From positions 186,001 through 250,000 of the forward strand of contig NZ_JAEFCB010000001.1 of the NCBI RefSeq assembly GCF_016405905.1: 64,000 nt of DNA, given 5' to 3'. Position numbers and translations under genes: made by a program. Below the pieces are notes generated by a model. That model was not told the origin of the DNA and did not search any database. It saw nothing but the letters and a program-made list of their open reading frames with translations. This DNA is from Variovorax sp. IB41. GTDB taxonomy: Bacteria > Pseudomonadota > Gammaproteobacteria > Burkholderiales > Burkholderiaceae_C. The first letter of the stretch is position 1; each line of letters starts with the position of its first letter. Shown piece by piece: positions 1-7,580 of this stretch.

Positions 1-359
1 CGCTTTCCGAGCGTGCCGTCCGGCGCCTCGTCATAGGCCCATCCGTTGGAAAATACGCGGTCGATCCAGCCTTTGAGCTGGCCGGGGAACGACCACCAGT
101 AGATGGGATAGACCAGCGCGAGCGCGTCGGCCCGGTCGATGCGCGCCTGCTCGCGCGGGATGTCAGATGGCAACGGTGCTTGGAGAAAATAGGCGGCGCG
201 GTCGGCCTGGTTGAAGTCCGGCTGGAAGCCTTCCGCGGCGATGTCGGCGATCTCGGCGGTGTGCGCGCCGGACTCCGCAACGCCCTCGGCAAACGAGCGC
301 GCGACGGCGTGCGTGAGGGACCGGGAATCGGGATGGCTGACGACGATGAGAGCATGCAT
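1..359 (-). CDS. NAD(P)H dehydrogenase (quinone), flavodoxin-2 family, C-terminus beyond window
   Basis: The frame begins at ATG 357-359 and runs off the left edge, so only about 119 N-terminal residues are visible. It opens with HALIVVSHPDSRSLT, the first beta strand and phosphate-binding loop of flavodoxin-fold reductases. Around residues 88-105 it carries YPIYWWSFPGQLKGWID, typical of MdaB/KefF/DT-diaphorase-like enzymes (Flavodoxin_2). Such enzymes are cytosolic FMN or FAD proteins that reduce quinones with NAD(P)H by two electrons, often as protection against electrophiles. It is divergent from the TetR gene at 421, with two palindromes between them, so it is the likely target of that repressor. 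Family confidence is high; the substrate is not readable from sequence. Confidence 0.85.
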   Translation of the reverse strand, partial: MHALIVVSHPDSRSLTHAVARSFAEGVAESGAHTAEIADIAAEGFQPDFNQADRAAYFLQAPLPSDIPREQARIDRADALALVYPIYWWSFPGQLKGWIDRVFSNGWAYDEAPDGTLGK

Positions 360-387
360 GGCGGGTCCTTTGGGGGTGGGTGTAAAA

Positions 388-413
388 TACTTTTAGTAGG
401 TTACCTTTGGTAA
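388..413. promoter_or_regulatory. Two tandem palindromes, probable TetR operator
   Basis: The AT-rich gap between the divergent reductase and TetR genes holds TACT-TTT-AGTA (388-398) and TTACC-TTT-GGTAA (401-413). Both are perfect inverted repeats with a TTT centre, and the centres are 14 bp apart. Two closely spaced symmetric sites between a TetR gene and its divergent neighbour are what an autoregulated repressor would bind. Binding is inferred. Confidence 0.6.
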
Positions 414-420
414 TTTAAGA

Positions 421-1029
421 ATGTCAAGCAAGCAGACGGAACCGGTTGTGCCAGTCGCACCGAAGAAGCGACTTCCCAAGGACGCGCGCGGCCGCCAGCT
501 GCTGGACGTCGCGTGGGCCATCGTGCGCAGCGAAGGAACCGATGCGCTCACGCTGGGCTATCTGGCCGAGCGCGCGGGGGTGACCAAGCCGGTCGTGTAC
601 GACCATTTCGGCACGCGCACGGGCCTGCTCGGCGTCCTCTATGGCGAATACGACAGCCGGCAGCACGCGCTGATGGACGAGGCCCTGCGGGCATCGGGAA
701 AGACGCTCCCGGCGGTGGCGAGGGTGATTGCCGCCGCCTATGTCAACTGCGTCATGGAGATGGGGCACGAAATGCCCGGCGTCAGCGCCGCGCTGGCCGG
801 CTCGCCCGAACTCGATGCCTTGAAGAAGGAGCTGGAGGCCGAGTTCTCGGTGAAGTGCCGGGACGCGCTGCAGCCGTTTGCGAAGCGGCCCATAGCGCCG
901 GCAGCGATGCGCGCGATGCTGGGCGCGGCGGAAGCCGTGTCGTTCGCGGCGGCCGCGGGCGAGTTCGATCCGGTGGATGCGGAGAACGAGATCTACGACG
1001 CCATCGTGCGGATCGCGCAGAGGGCGTGA
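421..1029 (+). CDS. TetR/AcrR-family transcriptional regulator
   Basis: This is a 202-residue one-component regulator. After a charged leader, residues about 22-70 form the TetR DNA-binding domain, with a helix-turn-helix around 43-62 (TLGYLAERAGVTKPVVYDHF) and the usual Y-x-HF at its end. The rest is an all-helical ligand and dimer domain without recognisable specificity. The ATG at 421 follows directly on the palindromes at 388-413 with no clear Shine-Dalgarno sequence, so translation may be weak or nearly leaderless. It is divergent from the quinone reductase and very likely represses it and itself, responding to a quinone or electrophile. The effector is unknown. Confidence 0.88.
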   Translation: MSSKQTEPVVPVAPKKRLPKDARGRQLLDVAWAIVRSEGTDALTLGYLAERAGVTKPVVYDHFGTRTGLLGVLYGEYDSRQHALMDEALRASGKTLPAVARVIAAAYVNCVMEMGHEMPGVSAALAGSPELDALKKELEAEFSVKCRDALQPFAKRPIAPAAMRAMLGAAEAVSFAAAAGEFDPVDAENEIYDAIVRIAQRA

Positions 1030-1114
1030 AACGGGCGGTTGATGATGTGGGCGCGGCCGGTCTGTGCGCGCGTTGCACCTCGATGGAACCCTTGCAAGTC
1101 GACTGCGCGCCACG

Positions 1115-1150
1115 AAAAAAAGCCCGGGTCACCGAGGTGCTCCGGGCTTT
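1115..1150. terminator. Bidirectional intrinsic terminator
   Basis: AAAGCCCGG (1119-1127) pairs with CCGGGCTTT (1142-1150), with an A run on the left arm that becomes a T run on the minus strand. It lies between the convergent TetR and carboxypeptidase genes and can stop transcription from both sides. Confidence 0.8.
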
Positions 1151-1186
1151 GCTCCATTGCGTGCACGCGGCACGCAGCGTCCAACT

Positions 1187-3352
1187 TCAGCCGCGTTTGC
1201 GGCGTGCGCCGGCGATACCAGCCAAGCCCAACAGCACGAGCGCAAAGTCACCCCAGCCCAGCGAGCCGCCACCACCGCGCTTGCCGAACGGCATCGCGAT
1301 GGCTCCGCCCGGCGGAGGCGTCGAGGTGTCGCCGCCCGTGGGTGGCGTGGTTGTGTCCGCTGCCTTCACGTTCAGGAATGCCGCCGACACCGAACCCGGC
1401 TTGCCGTCGGCGTTGGTGCCTTGCACGTAGACCATGTGCCGCCCGGCGACCAGGCCCGTGGTGTCGAGCATGCCGCTCGCGGTCTTGGTGGCTTCCGGGA
1501 ATTCGGCGCTGGCATGCTCCGATGCCGCCAGCGTCAGCGGAATGCCGACCGCTCCGGCTTCCCAGGGCAGCTTGTCGATGTAGGCCATCGCCGTCTTGAT
1601 GTTCTTGATGACGGGCACCGGCGGTGCGGGAATATCGGATTGACCAGGCTTGGAATAGAGGTAGCGGTTGTCGTCCACCGTCGCCGTTACCGCGGCCTGT
1701 GCACCCACCGCGATGGCATCGGCGGCGATCTTCACGTCCACCGTGTCCGGCCCCTGCGGCAGCTGGTACGGGCGATACAGGATGCGGCTGAGGTAATGGA
1801 ACCCGTTGAAGTTCTCCGGATAGACCTCCTTGTTGAAGTTGTCGCAGGTCTCGTAGAACGAGCGGCCCATCTCCACCGTGTAGGAAGGCGCACCCAGGTA
1901 GCCGTAGATGGCGTCCTTGGTCGTTCCTTCGGTGTCGTAGCCGAGCACTTGCTGCGCCGAGTACTTGTTGTGATAGGCCAGGCGTTGCGCGATGGTGGCC
2001 AGGCCGAGGTTGTTCGGCGTCTGGATGCTGCCGTCGTTCTCCGAGCGCGTGACGCCCCACGACCACAGGATGGCGCGCGCATTGCTGTGCAGGTCGATGA
2101 AGATGCCGCCGCCGTAGTTCTCGTCGGCACCGGTCTTCCAGTCGAACTCGCCGGCGCCGCCGTTGTCGCGGTTCTGCGCGTTGCAGTAGTTCGCGTTCTT
2201 CGGCCGCCCATCGGGCAGCGCGCCGCCTTCCCACTTGCAGGCGGCCTGGTTCCACGTGCCGCGCACATAGTCCAGCACCGCCTGCGTTTCAGGTTCGGAG
2301 ACGGGCGCGGTGCCGCGATAGTCCTCCGCGCACTTGTTGTCGGAGGCGCCCGGGCCTCCGGTGCGCCAGCCGAACGGGTAGTTGCGGTTCAGGTCGACGC
2401 CGCCCCGCGATGCGTTGGTGCTGCAGGCCGCGACCTCGTAGTCGGTGTTCTTGCGCTGGCTGGCGGACACCTGCTGCTCGGCGATCGAGCGGCCGTCGGG
2501 GTTGTGCACGGCGAAGTGATAGCGATTGGTGTCCAGCATCATGCGGGCATTCGCATCGGTCTCGTAGTTCGCGAGCATCCACTCGATGTACTTGATGCCC
2601 ACTTCCTGCGGCGCGTATTCGCGCGCATGGATGCCGCCGGTCCACACCATGTTCGGCGGCTTCTCCGCCTGTGCGTCCTGCTTCTCGAAGTTGCCGGCCA
2701 CGATCACCTTGATCGGATACGGCTCCTGCGGGAACAGGCTCAGGTTGAAGAGCTGGATCACGCTCAGCGGCAGGTATTTGGCCAGGAGGTTGCCGAACGA
2801 AGAGGCCGAGTTGTCTGCGGTGTCCGTGCCGGGCTTCTTGTACTTCGTGCCCAGCCAGGTCTTGCCGAGCGTCTGCACCTTGACCAGCTTCGGATACTTG
2901 GCGGCCAGTTCATCGAAGGAGGTGTAGACCTGTCCGACGGTGCGGTAGCACAGGGAGTGCGAGCCACCGTCGGAGATCTTCTGCGAGCCGACCTGCCCCG
3001 CGCTCGAAGGTTTGGTGCGCTCGGCGATGAATTCGCCGATGCGCGCCGTCTCGGCTTCGTTGATCCGTACCGTCAGCCCCAGCGCCTGCAGCTTGGCAAG
3101 CTCCTCCGCACCGACCTCCGCGGAGACCGTGCGGGCCTTCTGGTCCACGTAGGGGTGGTCGATCAGTCGGGTCAGGGCGTTGAGGTCGTTGTCGTTGGAA
3201 TACGGAACGACGATCGAGTAGACCTTGCCCCAGCCGGACGTGTCCGAAGGGTCGGCGGCCGACACCATGTTGCAGGCGGTGATGGCCGCCGCGAGAACGA
3301 TGGACCAGCGTGCGACTCGGACATACTGGCCTTTGTTGGTTTTAATGTTCAT
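1187..3352 (-). CDS. Secreted M14-family zinc carboxypeptidase with GlyGly-CTERM sorting tail
   Basis: The 721-residue precursor has a signal peptide at about 1-33 (hydrophobic core ending in SAA). Next come a propeptide-like segment and an M14 metallocarboxypeptidase domain at about 140-530. The zinc ligands are visible as His242-x-x-Glu245 (IHAREYAPQE) and His422 (IDLHSNA), and the catalytic Glu494 sits in YTVEMGR. Many cysteines fit an extracellular protein. The last 30 residues are a Gly-rich stretch, a hydrophobic helix and a basic end (GGGGSLGWGDF, then ARRKRG), which is the GlyGly-CTERM signal. That tail is expected to be cleaved by rhombosortase, and the rhombosortase gene is divergent 128 bp away. 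The enzyme should trim C-terminal residues from extracellular peptides. Sorting is inferred from the pair. Confidence 0.9.
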   Translation of the reverse strand: MNIKTNKGQYVRVARWSIVLAAAITACNMVSAADPSDTSGWGKVYSIVVPYSNDNDLNALTRLIDHPYVDQKARTVSAEVGAEELAKLQALGLTVRINEAETARIGEFIAERTKPSSAGQVGSQKISDGGSHSLCYRTVGQVYTSFDELAAKYPKLVKVQTLGKTWLGTKYKKPGTDTADNSASSFGNLLAKYLPLSVIQLFNLSLFPQEPYPIKVIVAGNFEKQDAQAEKPPNMVWTGGIHAREYAPQEVGIKYIEWMLANYETDANARMMLDTNRYHFAVHNPDGRSIAEQQVSASQRKNTDYEVAACSTNASRGGVDLNRNYPFGWRTGGPGASDNKCAEDYRGTAPVSEPETQAVLDYVRGTWNQAACKWEGGALPDGRPKNANYCNAQNRDNGGAGEFDWKTGADENYGGGIFIDLHSNARAILWSWGVTRSENDGSIQTPNNLGLATIAQRLAYHNKYSAQQVLGYDTEGTTKDAIYGYLGAPSYTVEMGRSFYETCDNFNKEVYPENFNGFHYLSRILYRPYQLPQGPDTVDVKIAADAIAVGAQAAVTATVDDNRYLYSKPGQSDIPAPPVPVIKNIKTAMAYIDKLPWEAGAVGIPLTLAASEHASAEFPEATKTASGMLDTTGLVAGRHMVYVQGTNADGKPGSVSAAFLNVKAADTTTPPTGGDTSTPPPGGAIAMPFGKRGGGGSLGWGDFALVLLGLAGIAGARRKRG

Positions 3353-3382
3353 CGATAGTGAGTTGGTGAGTTAGATGGAGGT

Positions 3383-3443
3383 TGGAAATCAGCAATTTCC
3401 AGCATCAGTATCTAATCCTTTCATTTTCCTTTCAATGGAAAAT
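3383..3443. promoter_or_regulatory. Two inverted repeats in the divergent promoter region
   Basis: TGGAAAT-N5-ATTTCCA (3383-3401) and ATTTTCC-N7-GGAAAAT (3423-3443) are both perfect. They lie in the 128-bp AT-rich gap between the carboxypeptidase and rhombosortase genes. They share a GGAAA/TTTCC core, which suggests operator sites for a common regulator of both genes. No regulator gene is adjacent, so the binding protein is unknown. Confidence 0.45.
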
Positions 3444-3480
3444 ATGAGCAGATAAGCAACTTCTCAACAAGGCATAAAAC

Positions 3481-4080
3481 ATGCGCGCGCACCCATCCCG
3501 TTCAACGTTTTTGAACTTGCTTACACCCGTGGCGTTGGCCTTTCTGATCGTGCTTTTTCAGATGGGCGGCGCGCCGGTGTACGAACTGCTGCGCTATGAG
3601 CGGCAGGCCGTTTTCGCGGGAGAGTGGTGGCGGCTGGTTACTTCAAACTTCGTGCACCTCGGTTGGGCGCACTGCCTGCTGAACCTGGCCGGGCTGGCCG
3701 TGTGCGCGGTTTTCGCTGCCGACACCCGGTCCTGGCGCGAATGGGCCAGCGCCATTGGCGCGTTGGCGCTCGGTGTTGGCCTGTTGCTGCTGCTGGCGTC
3801 GCCCCGGGTCGGGGACTACGCAGGCTTGTCGGGCGTGTTGTATGGGTTGTTTGTCTGGGTGCTGGCACCGCGAGCCTGGCGCGGCGGCCTCGTGCCGCGG
3901 CTCGCGCTTGCCTTCGTCTGCGCTCGCATCGCATGGCAAATGCTGTTCGAGTCACCGGGTGCGGCAAGCGAGTTGATCGGTGGCCACGTCGTGGCCGAAG
4001 GGCATCTGTACGGCGCTCTCTGCGCCATTGCCGTGCTTGGATGGGAAGGCTTGCGGGCGCGCAAGAAATCGGCCGATTGA
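3481..4080 (+). CDS. rrtA: Rhombosortase, rhomboid-family intramembrane serine protease
   Basis: This is a 199-residue membrane protein with about six hydrophobic segments, the compact size of rhombosortases rather than of full rhomboids. It carries the rhomboid hallmarks: WRLVTSNFVHLGWAHCLLN (residues about 50-68, His59 and His64), the serine motif GLSGVLYG with Ser117, and the catalytic histidine motif AEGHLYG with His175. Rhombosortases cleave GlyGly-CTERM tails. The divergent carboxypeptidase has such a tail and is the only one I recognise in this window. An AAGG about 7 bases upstream supports the ATG. A general rhomboid is the alternative, but context and length favour rhombosortase. 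Confidence 0.85.
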   Translation: MRAHPSRSTFLNLLTPVALAFLIVLFQMGGAPVYELLRYERQAVFAGEWWRLVTSNFVHLGWAHCLLNLAGLAVCAVFAADTRSWREWASAIGALALGVGLLLLLASPRVGDYAGLSGVLYGLFVWVLAPRAWRGGLVPRLALAFVCARIAWQMLFESPGAASELIGGHVVAEGHLYGALCAIAVLGWEGLRARKKSAD

Positions 4081-4159
4081 ACCGTTGAGCGGCGCAGTCG
4101 CCTGCCTTGCCTTCGACCATGACTTCCATAGAAATAGGCGCGTCATAAGTCGGTGCTGG

Positions 4160-5164
4160 TTATTGAATCAACCAGGTCCCAACGTCGGAAGACCGCGCCT
4201 TCTGGAACAGCCACCGCGCCGCCGCCACATCCTCGAGCGCCATGCCCAGCGACTTGAACAGCGTCACTTCATCTGCACTCGAGCGGCCCGCGTGCAGGCC
4301 GGTGACCAGTTCACCGATCTCTGCGAGCAAGCTTGCCGGCGTGACCAAGCCGGCGTGCAATGCATTCAGATAGTCGCCCGATTCGCTCAGCGTGGACTCG
4401 CGCCTGTCGACGAACAGGGAGGCATGCGCCATCAGCGCCGGCGCGATCTCGCAATGCGACGGCGTGCTGGAGCCCACTGCATTGATGTGCGTGCCCGGCG
4501 CGATCCATTGCCGCTGCAGGATGGGTTCGCGCGCGCTCGTGACAGTGACGACGATGTCGGCGTCATGCACTGCGGCCTCCACCGAGTCCACCGCTTCCAT
4601 CGCAAAACCATAGGAAGGCTGGTGCGCTTCGACAAAGCTTCGCGCGCTGGCCATGCTGCGTGCCGCAACCTTGACCGAGGACAGCGTGCGCACCGCCGCG
4701 ACGGCCTGCAATTGCCAATGGGCCTGGTGGCCGCTGCCGATCAAAGCCAGGCGGCTGGCCTCGGGCCGCGCGAGCAGGCGCGTGGCCAGGCCGGTCATCG
4801 CGGCGGTGCGGATGCCGGTGATCTCGGACGCAGACATGACCGCCATGAGCGCGCCGGTCTCGCCGCTGAACAAGAGAACGCAGCCCTGGTGCGGGTCCAT
4901 CCCGATCGCGCTGTTGCCCGGAAAGAAGCCGCCGGTCTTGGCGCCGTACACAGGCTCGGTGCCGCCGATGTAGGCGGGCATCAGGCCCAGAAGACCCTTG
5001 GCGTCCGGCGGGCGCACGATCTGGCGCAGCGGTTGGTGCACCTCGCCGCGTGCGAGCGCGGCCATCGCGTCGGCCATGAGGTCGATGCAATCCGCAACGC
5101 TCAGCAGGCGCGCGATGTCCTGTTGGCCGAGAAAGAGAACGGGCGCGCCTGCACCCTCTCTCAT
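4160..5164 (-). CDS. Ornithine cyclodeaminase/mu-crystallin family protein, EutC-like
   Basis: The 334-residue protein has the ornithine-cyclodeaminase fold. Its N-terminal substrate and dimer region includes YGAKTGG (Lys76) and TGIRTAA (about 117-122). A Rossmann domain begins at GSGHQA (143-148), where the family binds NAD(P)H. The start is ATG 5162-5164, overlapping the stop of the upstream dehydratase gene as ATGA; a frame open further upstream is only shadow coding. Members include ornithine cyclodeaminase, iminosuccinate reductase, ketimine reductases and EutC of ectoine breakdown. Beside an EutB-like dehydratase it most resembles EutC, probably reducing an imine made by its partner. 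The exact substrate cannot be read here. Confidence 0.8.
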   Translation of the reverse strand: MREGAGAPVLFLGQQDIARLLSVADCIDLMADAMAALARGEVHQPLRQIVRPPDAKGLLGLMPAYIGGTEPVYGAKTGGFFPGNSAIGMDPHQGCVLLFSGETGALMAVMSASEITGIRTAAMTGLATRLLARPEASRLALIGSGHQAHWQLQAVAAVRTLSSVKVAARSMASARSFVEAHQPSYGFAMEAVDSVEAAVHDADIVVTVTSAREPILQRQWIAPGTHINAVGSSTPSHCEIAPALMAHASLFVDRRESTLSESGDYLNALHAGLVTPASLLAEIGELVTGLHAGRSSADEVTLFKSLGMALEDVAAARWLFQKARSSDVGTWLIQ

Positions 5165-6177
5165 GCAAGCGCCCGGGCCGCGTCCAGGTGCCGGGTGAGC
5201 GTGCCCAGGTCGGTGTTGGTGCCGCACAGCAGAACGCCCACGCGCTGGCCCTGGAGCTGGTCGCGCAAGGGGCCGAGCAGCGCCGCCGTGGCGGCCGCGC
5301 ACGCGGGCTCCGGCGAAAGCTTGAGCTCCTCGAACAGGTGGACCATGGCGCGGCGGATCTGGTCGTCGGACACCGTCACGAGCTGGTCGATGCTGCGGCG
5401 GCAGAGCTCGTAGCTGTAGGCCTCTGTGTGCGGCGCCATCAGGCTGTCGGCAATGCCCTGCATCGGCCCCATCTTGATCGGGTGGCCGGCCTTGAAGCTC
5501 TGGCTCATGCCGTCGGCGCCCTCGGGCTCCACGCCGTAGACCTTGCAGTCCGGCTGCATCAGCTTGAACGCGGTGGACACGCCCGCCGCCAATCCGCCGC
5601 CGCCGACAGGAATGATCACCGCGTCGAGGTCCGGCGCCTGGCTCGCCCATTCAAGGCCGAGCGTGGCCGTGCCCAGCACGGTGCGGTAGCCGTTGAACGG
5701 ATGCACGAAGAAGCGCCCTTCTTCCTTCTCGATCTGGTGCACCTGCTCGAACGCGGCCGGGCCGTTGTCGGCCATCACGACCTGTGCGCCGTACTGGTGG
5801 CACAGCGCCACCCGAAACGGGCTGGCGGTCTTGATCATCACCACCTTGGCGCTGATGCCCAGCTTCATCGCGGCATAGGCGACCGCGACGGCATGGTTGC
5901 CCGCGCTCACGCAGGTCACGCCGGCCTGGCGCTGCGCAGCATCGAGCGACAGCAGGTTGGAGAAGGCGCCGCGCGCCTTGAAGGTGCCGCTGGCCTGCAG
6001 CAGCTCGAACTTGAAATTGATGCGCGCATCGCGCAGCGTGGAAATCGCGTCCTTGTCCAGCGTGGGCGTGGTGAACACGTAGGGCTGCAAGGCGGCGGCG
6101 AGTTCGCGGATGGCGTCGAGCGTCGGCACCGGCTGGCCGTCGATGAGGGTGGGGGTTGAGGTTGGGGTCGGGGTCAT
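5161..6177 (-). CDS. PLP-dependent threonine/hydroxyamino-acid dehydratase, EutB-like
   Basis: This 338-residue enzyme is a fold-type II PLP protein of the threonine/serine dehydratase group. The Schiff-base lysine is Lys67 in SGTFKARGA, SAGNHA (91-96) is the asparagine loop that holds the cofactor, and the phosphate-binding glycines are at 192-195. It lacks the C-terminal ACT domain of biosynthetic IlvA, so it is the catabolic type. Pairing by ATGA overlap with an ornithine-cyclodeaminase-like gene repeats the eutB-eutC arrangement of ectoine users. The bhcB-bhcD pair of the beta-hydroxyaspartate cycle has the same two families. Ectoine hydrolase DoeA and the aminotransferase BhcA are absent from this window, so the substrate stays open. 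Confidence 0.82.
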   Translation of the reverse strand: MTPTPTSTPTLIDGQPVPTLDAIRELAAALQPYVFTTPTLDKDAISTLRDARINFKFELLQASGTFKARGAFSNLLSLDAAQRQAGVTCVSAGNHAVAVAYAAMKLGISAKVVMIKTASPFRVALCHQYGAQVVMADNGPAAFEQVHQIEKEEGRFFVHPFNGYRTVLGTATLGLEWASQAPDLDAVIIPVGGGGLAAGVSTAFKLMQPDCKVYGVEPEGADGMSQSFKAGHPIKMGPMQGIADSLMAPHTEAYSYELCRRSIDQLVTVSDDQIRRAMVHLFEELKLSPEPACAAATAALLGPLRDQLQGQRVGVLLCGTNTDLGTLTRHLDAARALA

Positions 6178-6208
6178 GGAAAGATCGTGGAATGAACGCG
6201 CACGCCGG

Positions 6209-7510
6209 TCACTTGAAGCCCAACCGGATGCGCGTGAACACCAGCGCGACGATGCTGATGATCGCGGCGAAGATCAGGTAGTAGCTGGGCGACAGCTTGT
6301 CGTTGGTCACGCTGATCAGCCAGGTCAGGATGAACGGCGCGAAGCCGCCGAAGATCGTGACGGCCGTGTTGTAGCTCAGGGACAGGCCCGTGGTGCGGGT
6401 CTGCGTCGGGAACAACTCGGACAACAGCGCCGGCACCGGCGCGAAGTACGCGGTCATGAGGCAACCCAGCACGATCTCCACCAGCAGCAGCGTGCCGAAG
6501 CTCGGCCGGCTCACCAGCAGCGCGAACATCGGGTAGATGGCCAGCAGCAGCAGCACGCCGGCGATCAGCATGATGCGCACGCGGCCGATCCTGTCCGACA
6601 GATGGCCCACGACGGGCGAGAAGAACATCTGGATCACGCCGACCATCATGGTCGCCGTGAAGGCCACCGACGCCGGCAGGCCCAGTTGCTTGACGCCGTA
6701 CGTGGGCATGAAGAGCACCAGGTAGGTGGCCACGGTGCCCAGCACAACGATGCCCACGGCCAGCAGCAGGCGCTCTTTCTGGTGGCTCAGGGTGTCGCGC
6801 AGCGGCGTGGTGGTGGCCTCGATGCTGGAGAACTCGGGGCTCTCGTCGACGTTGCGGCGGATGTAGTAAGCGACCGGCCCGATCAGCAGGCCGAAGATGA
6901 ACGGCACGCGCCAGCCCCAGGAGGCCAGTTGCTCGGCCGTGAGCGTGCTCGTGAGCACGGCGCCGAAACCGGCGGCCAGCAAGGTGGTCAGGCCCTGGCT
7001 GGCGACCTGCCAGCTGGAGAAGAAGCCGCGCCGCCGGGGCGCGTGCTCTGCAAGAAAGGCGGTGGCACTGCCGAACTCACCGCCGGCAGAGAGGCCCTGG
7101 ATCATGCGTGCGACGACGAGCACCGCGGGCGCGAGCAACCCGATGCTGCTGTACGTGGGCACGATGCAGATCAGCAAGGTGCCCGTGAACATCAGCATGA
7201 TCGACAACGTGAGCGCGGCCTTGCGGCCGGCACGGTCGGCATAGGCGCCGATGACGATCGCGCCCAGCGGCCGCATGAAGAAGGACACGCCGAAGGTGCC
7301 CAGCGTCAGCAACAGCGACACCGTGTCGTCGCCCGTGGGAAAGAAGAGCTTGGAAATCGTAGCGGCGAAGAAGCCGTACACCACCAGGTCGAACCACTCC
7401 AGCGCATTGCCGATGGACGCCGAGATGACCGCGCGCCACGGCGGCGCGTCGGGATGGGGGGAAGCTGCGGGCCGGGCGATGCCGCCTTGCAGGCTTTGAG
7501 CGTGGGTCAT
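6209..7510 (-). CDS. MFS transporter, metabolite:H+ symporter (MHS) family
   Basis: This is a 433-residue protein with about twelve membrane segments. GNALEWFDLVVYGFFA (34-49) is the first-helix signature of the MHS subfamily (proline/betaine, alpha-ketoglutarate, citrate and shikimate carriers). The cytoplasmic motif between helices 2 and 3 is GAYADRAGRK (88-97). A GGAAA about 6 bases before the ATG at 7510 supports the start. It sits between the M20 deacylase and the EutB-like gene on the same strand, 31 bp before the latter. It is therefore the likely uptake system for the amino-acid derivative the operon breaks down. Confidence 0.88.
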   Translation of the reverse strand: MTHAQSLQGGIARPAASPHPDAPPWRAVISASIGNALEWFDLVVYGFFAATISKLFFPTGDDTVSLLLTLGTFGVSFFMRPLGAIVIGAYADRAGRKAALTLSIMLMFTGTLLICIVPTYSSIGLLAPAVLVVARMIQGLSAGGEFGSATAFLAEHAPRRRGFFSSWQVASQGLTTLLAAGFGAVLTSTLTAEQLASWGWRVPFIFGLLIGPVAYYIRRNVDESPEFSSIEATTTPLRDTLSHQKERLLLAVGIVVLGTVATYLVLFMPTYGVKQLGLPASVAFTATMMVGVIQMFFSPVVGHLSDRIGRVRIMLIAGVLLLLAIYPMFALLVSRPSFGTLLLVEIVLGCLMTAYFAPVPALLSELFPTQTRTTGLSLSYNTAVTIFGGFAPFILTWLISVTNDKLSPSYYLIFAAIISIVALVFTRIRLGFK

Positions 7511-7580
7511 GGAAATTTCCTTTTTTGTCTCTGTTGGTTTTTTCTTGTGTCCCGCCCTGCTCCGCGCGCCTTCGGGGTGT

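Noticed and set aside
1064..3358. Long open frame on the plus strand opposite the carboxypeptidase gene
   Set aside because: It is a GC-skew shadow with Arg/His/Val-rich composition; the minus strand has complete catalytic motifs.
5165..5650. In-frame N-terminal extension of the cyclodeaminase-like gene
   Set aside because: The extension is out-of-frame reading of the EutB-like gene; the family start and the ATGA overlap fix the start at 5164.
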